A stretch of DNA of 7,266 nt, taken from positions 1-7,266 of the forward strand of contig JAUWJP010000083.1 in assembly GCA_030607635.1 (NCBI GenBank). The letters are read 5' to 3'. The notes below the pieces were generated by a model. It was not told where the DNA came from and did no database searches. It saw only the letters and a program-made list of their open reading frames with translations. The stretch comes from Candidatus Aminicenantota bacterium (GTDB lineage: Bacteria; Acidobacteriota; Aminicenantia; Aminicenantales; Aminicenantaceae). The position numbers were made by a program, and so were the translations under genes. This document shows positions 4,812-7,266 of this stretch, piece by piece (the first letter of the stretch is position 1; every line of letters begins with the position of its first letter).

Positions 4812-7178
4812 ATAGCCTCCGGCTGCCAGGACTAAGACGAGATTATATCCTCCCCAGAATGCAATGATCAGGGCGAGAATCGAATTGATGACAGAGGAGA
4901 AGGCATTGGTCGCCCAGGCCCAGAGAATAAGTCTTTTCTCCCCTTGATCCAACAGCCGAACTCCTGTGGGGAAAGGAAATCCCATTAAGAAACCGAGGGG
5001 GGAGATTACCAAAAACGTCAGGATTATTTTTAATGTCAGGTTGAAGCCTATGAGGCTTTCATAAAGGAAAGGAAGAAGAAAAAGATAGAGCACGATAAGC
5101 CCTGCGCAGAGAAGAAGGCTTCGCTTAAGATTCCTTTTTAAGTTCTGGCCGAGGATCCTTTTAGAGAAGAAGCTCCCTAGTCCGGATGAGAAGAGCAGAG
5201 AAAAAATTATGATAGATACTGAATAAAGAGGGTGCCCCAAAAAAAGAATAAATTTTTGTATAAAAGTTATTTCCAGAAACATAAACGCCATTCCGATCAG
5301 GCTAAAATAGAAAAAAATTCTTGAAGAAAAACCTCTTATTTTGTTTTTTGCCTTTCGAAAAACAAAAATAGGCAAAAGTATCAGAATAAACGCTATAATG
5401 ATGGACTGTACGAGGAGAAGGGGGACTAAGAATTCTCCCTGGAGAAAAGGAAGCCATTTCTTGCCCATTGCTTTGTAGGTGGCCTTCAGTTTGTTCAGCT
5501 TGAAAAAATTAAAGAAAAAAGGGCGGTTGTCAGTTACAGGCTTTATCTGGAAAAGGTAATTTTTGTAAAGCTTTGCTCTTTCTGAAGGAGAGAGAAGCTG
5601 AAGGGTGAGATTATAGTAAAGGGGCTTCTCGAGCTCGATGTGGATATTGGTTTCATCAATTTGTATTCCCGGGTAATAGACAAGATCAAAAAGACGCTTA
5701 TCTGCAAAATCCTTTAATTTCTGGATTTCCAGCCTGGAGAATGGGCTTTTTTTGATAAAAAAGCTTATGGTTCCCCAGCTTCTGACGGCCATGATCTGAG
5801 AACCAGGATCCATTTCGCTCCTCTCCAGAGCATCAATCCAGGTGGCCAATATTCTTCCCTCCTGCCGGGGAGGAGGAAGCAAATAGAGACTAATACTAAC
5901 AAGTCCATCGGGTGACAATCGGTTTAAAATATGGGCAAAGGAGTCGGTTGTATAAAGGTAGTTTTCACTGAATCCATAGAGGCCTGTTCCCGTAGAGCCA
6001 AAGACATCGGTTAAAGAAAAGACGATTAAGTCATAGGTGTCTTTATCCTGTTTTAAAGCAGCTCGACTGTAGGCTGAAACAACTTGAATATTTTTTTTAT
6101 TGTAGAGGTCTCCTGAGAATTGGGCCAGTTCCTGGCGAAGAAGCTTTGCAGTCAGAGGATTAGCCTCGATTACTTTGATTTGAGAAGCATTGAAATATAG
6201 AGAAGAGAGAACATCCAGCCCTCCTTTTGGTTCGATGATGAGGGTGCGCGGGCTTTCGGTTAAGGAGTAAGCAAGGGAGGAGGGAAGATAAGAAAGGAAT
6301 TCAAGCTGCGGCTCTTCCGGGTCTTTCATGCGGGTGATGGCGGAAAGCTCCCCTCCATCTGTAGATAGTCCAAGCTGAGGCGGTAATTCTTTCTCGTACA
6401 AGAGGCTCAGCCCTGGCGCAAATCTTATGGCGGGCGAATCTATAATATCGACCCGAGAGATGGAATTCCATCTTGTGAGGAGATGTTTTGCCTGGGGATA
6501 TTTTAGGGCTATGGGCAGGGCTTTGTACGGCGAGATTCTGAAGCTCAGCCAGGAAGGAGAACTCAGGAAGAGGATAATTTCTACAGAAATAAGACAGAGA
6601 AGGAGAAACCTAAAAGTGAATCTCCGCCTCCAACTAAAGAGGAAAGAGGAGAAAAGGGCTAAAAAGGAACAAAAGATGATAACTCCTCTATCTCCCTTGA
6701 GAAGGAAGACGAAAAGGGCTATCAGAGTACCGGCTCCAACACCGAAAAGGTCTGAAAAATAAATCCTGTTCACAAGCCTTGGGACTCTGGAAACGGCGAA
6801 AGATATTGTCAGACCGGCGAAAAAAAACGGAACACATAGAAGGAAATAATACAGAAAGATAAAAAATATCTGGTTTTTATCCCATGAAATACTTATGAAG
6901 TCGAAGGGAACAGAGTTGCAGAGAAGAAAGCTCAGAAGAATGGTCAGAGAATAGATAAAAGAGCTGTAAGATAAGAAAGTATCCCGATCTACAGAGCTGA
7001 AAGATTTGAAAAGGGTTAAAAAAGACCCGCTTGCTCCATACCCCATAAAAGCTATGCTGATCACCCAAAAGGCAAAATGGTAATGCTGGGAGACAGAAAA
7101 ATATCGGGTTAGAGATATCTGTAAACAGAGCGTTGCTGAGGATATCAGGAATATAGCGGCCAGGGAGCGATTTTTCAT
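4755..7178 (-). CDS. Membrane protein with a spermidine-synthase/SAM-methyltransferase-like central domain
   Basis: The 807-residue product has about seven helices (roughly 5-27, 35-58, 73-92, 103-130, 140-160, 165-183, 190-208), a soluble domain (about 210-580), then about seven more (582-606, 621-643, 650-670, 688-706, 715-736, 751-772, 778-795). The soluble part has a Rossmann-like pattern: TLIIEPKGGLDVL (312-324), VIEAN (336-340), YDLIVFSLTD (382-391) and SENYLYTTDSFAHIL (404-418). It ends with DNRPFFFNFF (550-559). The C-terminal half carries FLEITFIQKFILFLGHPLY and LGFLMGFPFPTGV, which I associate with membrane-bound spermidine-synthase homologues of unknown function. The glycine loop is degenerate (EPKGG instead of GxGxG), so aminopropyl transfer is doubtful. 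ATG 7178 was chosen because it gives a basic MKNR before helix 1. The frame stays open upstream to the window edge, so a longer N-terminus is possible but looks unlike protein. Confidence 0.75.
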   Translation of the reverse strand: MKNRSLAAIFLISSATLCLQISLTRYFSVSQHYHFAFWVISIAFMGYGASGSFLTLFKSFSSVDRDTFLSYSSFIYSLTILLSFLLCNSVPFDFISISWDKNQIFFIFLYYFLLCVPFFFAGLTISFAVSRVPRLVNRIYFSDLFGVGAGTLIALFVFLLKGDRGVIIFCSFLALFSSFLFSWRRRFTFRFLLLCLISVEIILFLSSPSWLSFRISPYKALPIALKYPQAKHLLTRWNSISRVDIIDSPAIRFAPGLSLLYEKELPPQLGLSTDGGELSAITRMKDPEEPQLEFLSYLPSSLAYSLTESPRTLIIEPKGGLDVLSSLYFNASQIKVIEANPLTAKLLRQELAQFSGDLYNKKNIQVVSAYSRAALKQDKDTYDLIVFSLTDVFGSTGTGLYGFSENYLYTTDSFAHILNRLSPDGLVSISLYLLPPPRQEGRILATWIDALERSEMDPGSQIMAVRSWGTISFFIKKSPFSRLEIQKLKDFADKRLFDLVYYPGIQIDETNIHIELEKPLYYNLTLQLLSPSERAKLYKNYLFQIKPVTDNRPFFFNFFKLNKLKATYKAMGKKWLPFLQGEFLVPLLLVQSIIIAFILILLPIFVFRKAKNKIRGFSSRIFFYFSLIGMAFMFLEITFIQKFILFLGHPLYSVSIIIFSLLFSSGLGSFFSKRILGQNLKRNLKRSLLLCAGLIVLYLFLLPFLYESLIGFNLTLKIILTFLVISPLGFLMGFPFPTGVRLLDQGEKRLILWAWATNAFSSVINSILALIIAFWGGYNLVLVLAAGGYLLARFFLDFSNHGNKSDT

Positions 7179-7194
7179 TTCTGCCACATCGAAT

Positions 7195-7223
7195 AAGTTA
7201 AAAAAGATTCGGGCGGATGTCAA
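7195..7223 (-). promoter_or_regulatory. Possible promoter of the membrane-protein gene
   Basis: On the minus strand an exact TTGACA (7218-7223) is followed after 17 nt by TAACTT (7195-7200). The spacing is ideal, but the -10 matches only three of six. The implied leader to ATG 7178 is about 10 nt, and only a weak GGCAGAA precedes the ATG. If real, it supports the shorter start at 7178 over one further upstream. Confidence 0.3.
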
Positions 7224-7266
7224 TGTTTCTATGACCCATCTAGACCCCATTGCACCATTGCATTTA

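Noticed and set aside
6427..6762. 111-codon plus-strand frame beginning MAGESIIS
   Set aside because: It is the complement of the membrane-protein gene, and its lysine/arginine-rich composition reflects antisense of hydrophobic Phe/Leu codons.
7179..7250. N-terminal extension of the membrane protein to the ATG at 7250
   Set aside because: The added 24 residues do not resemble a membrane or family N-terminus and lack an RBS; they also overlap the possible promoter. The ATG at 7178 gives a basic start directly before helix 1. The upstream frame is not closed, so some doubt stays.

Overview
The window looks like chromosomal DNA from a diderm (Gram-negative-type) bacterium. It is moderately AT-rich, carries type IV pilus alignment-complex genes, and has an exported protein-repair enzyme. 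The palindromic repeats between genes resemble dispersed repeats that I recall from genomes of uncultured lineages. An Acidobacteriota/Aminicenantes-, Omnitrophota- or deltaproteobacteria-like source is possible, but the sequence alone does not settle it.

Left block (1-3249, all minus strand): a compact operon read right to left, coaD, pilM, pilN, pilO, pilP. coaD makes dephospho-CoA. PilM is the cytoplasmic actin-like platform, PilN and PilO are bitopic inner-membrane proteins, and PilP links them to the secretin, which would lie beyond the left edge. Gaps are 26, 4 and 10 nt, with one ATGA stop/start overlap (pilN/pilO). The pilP frame is interrupted by an in-frame TAA at 82-84. The codons after it still read like a normal PilP C-terminus up to the window edge.

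Middle block (3250-4076): 827 bp between divergently read genes (coaD leftward, pcm rightward) with no credible gene. It is packed with unrelated palindromic elements: a REP-like element of about 109 bp, an element of about 103 bp with 10-bp terminal inverted repeats and an inner stem, two small perfect hairpins sharing a TTGATTYATCAA core, and a pair of 25-nt perfect inverted repeats followed by a 17-nt-period tandem repeat. Putative promoters lie among them, including a perfect TATAAT upstream of pcm.

Right block (4077-7266): pcm (plus strand) encodes a protein-L-isoaspartate O-methyltransferase with an N-terminal export signal. It converges on a minus-strand gene for an 807-residue membrane protein. 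That protein has about seven transmembrane helices, a central spermidine-synthase/methyltransferase-like domain and about seven more helices. The two genes overlap tail to tail by 57 bp. The positive-inside rule puts the central domain on the periplasmic side, the same side as the predicted exported Pcm.

No complete novel defence or mobile system is visible. The points most worth a second look are the interrupted pilP, the repeat-dense intergenic block with a possible structured RNA, and the paired extracytoplasmic SAM-fold proteins with overlapping 3' ends.
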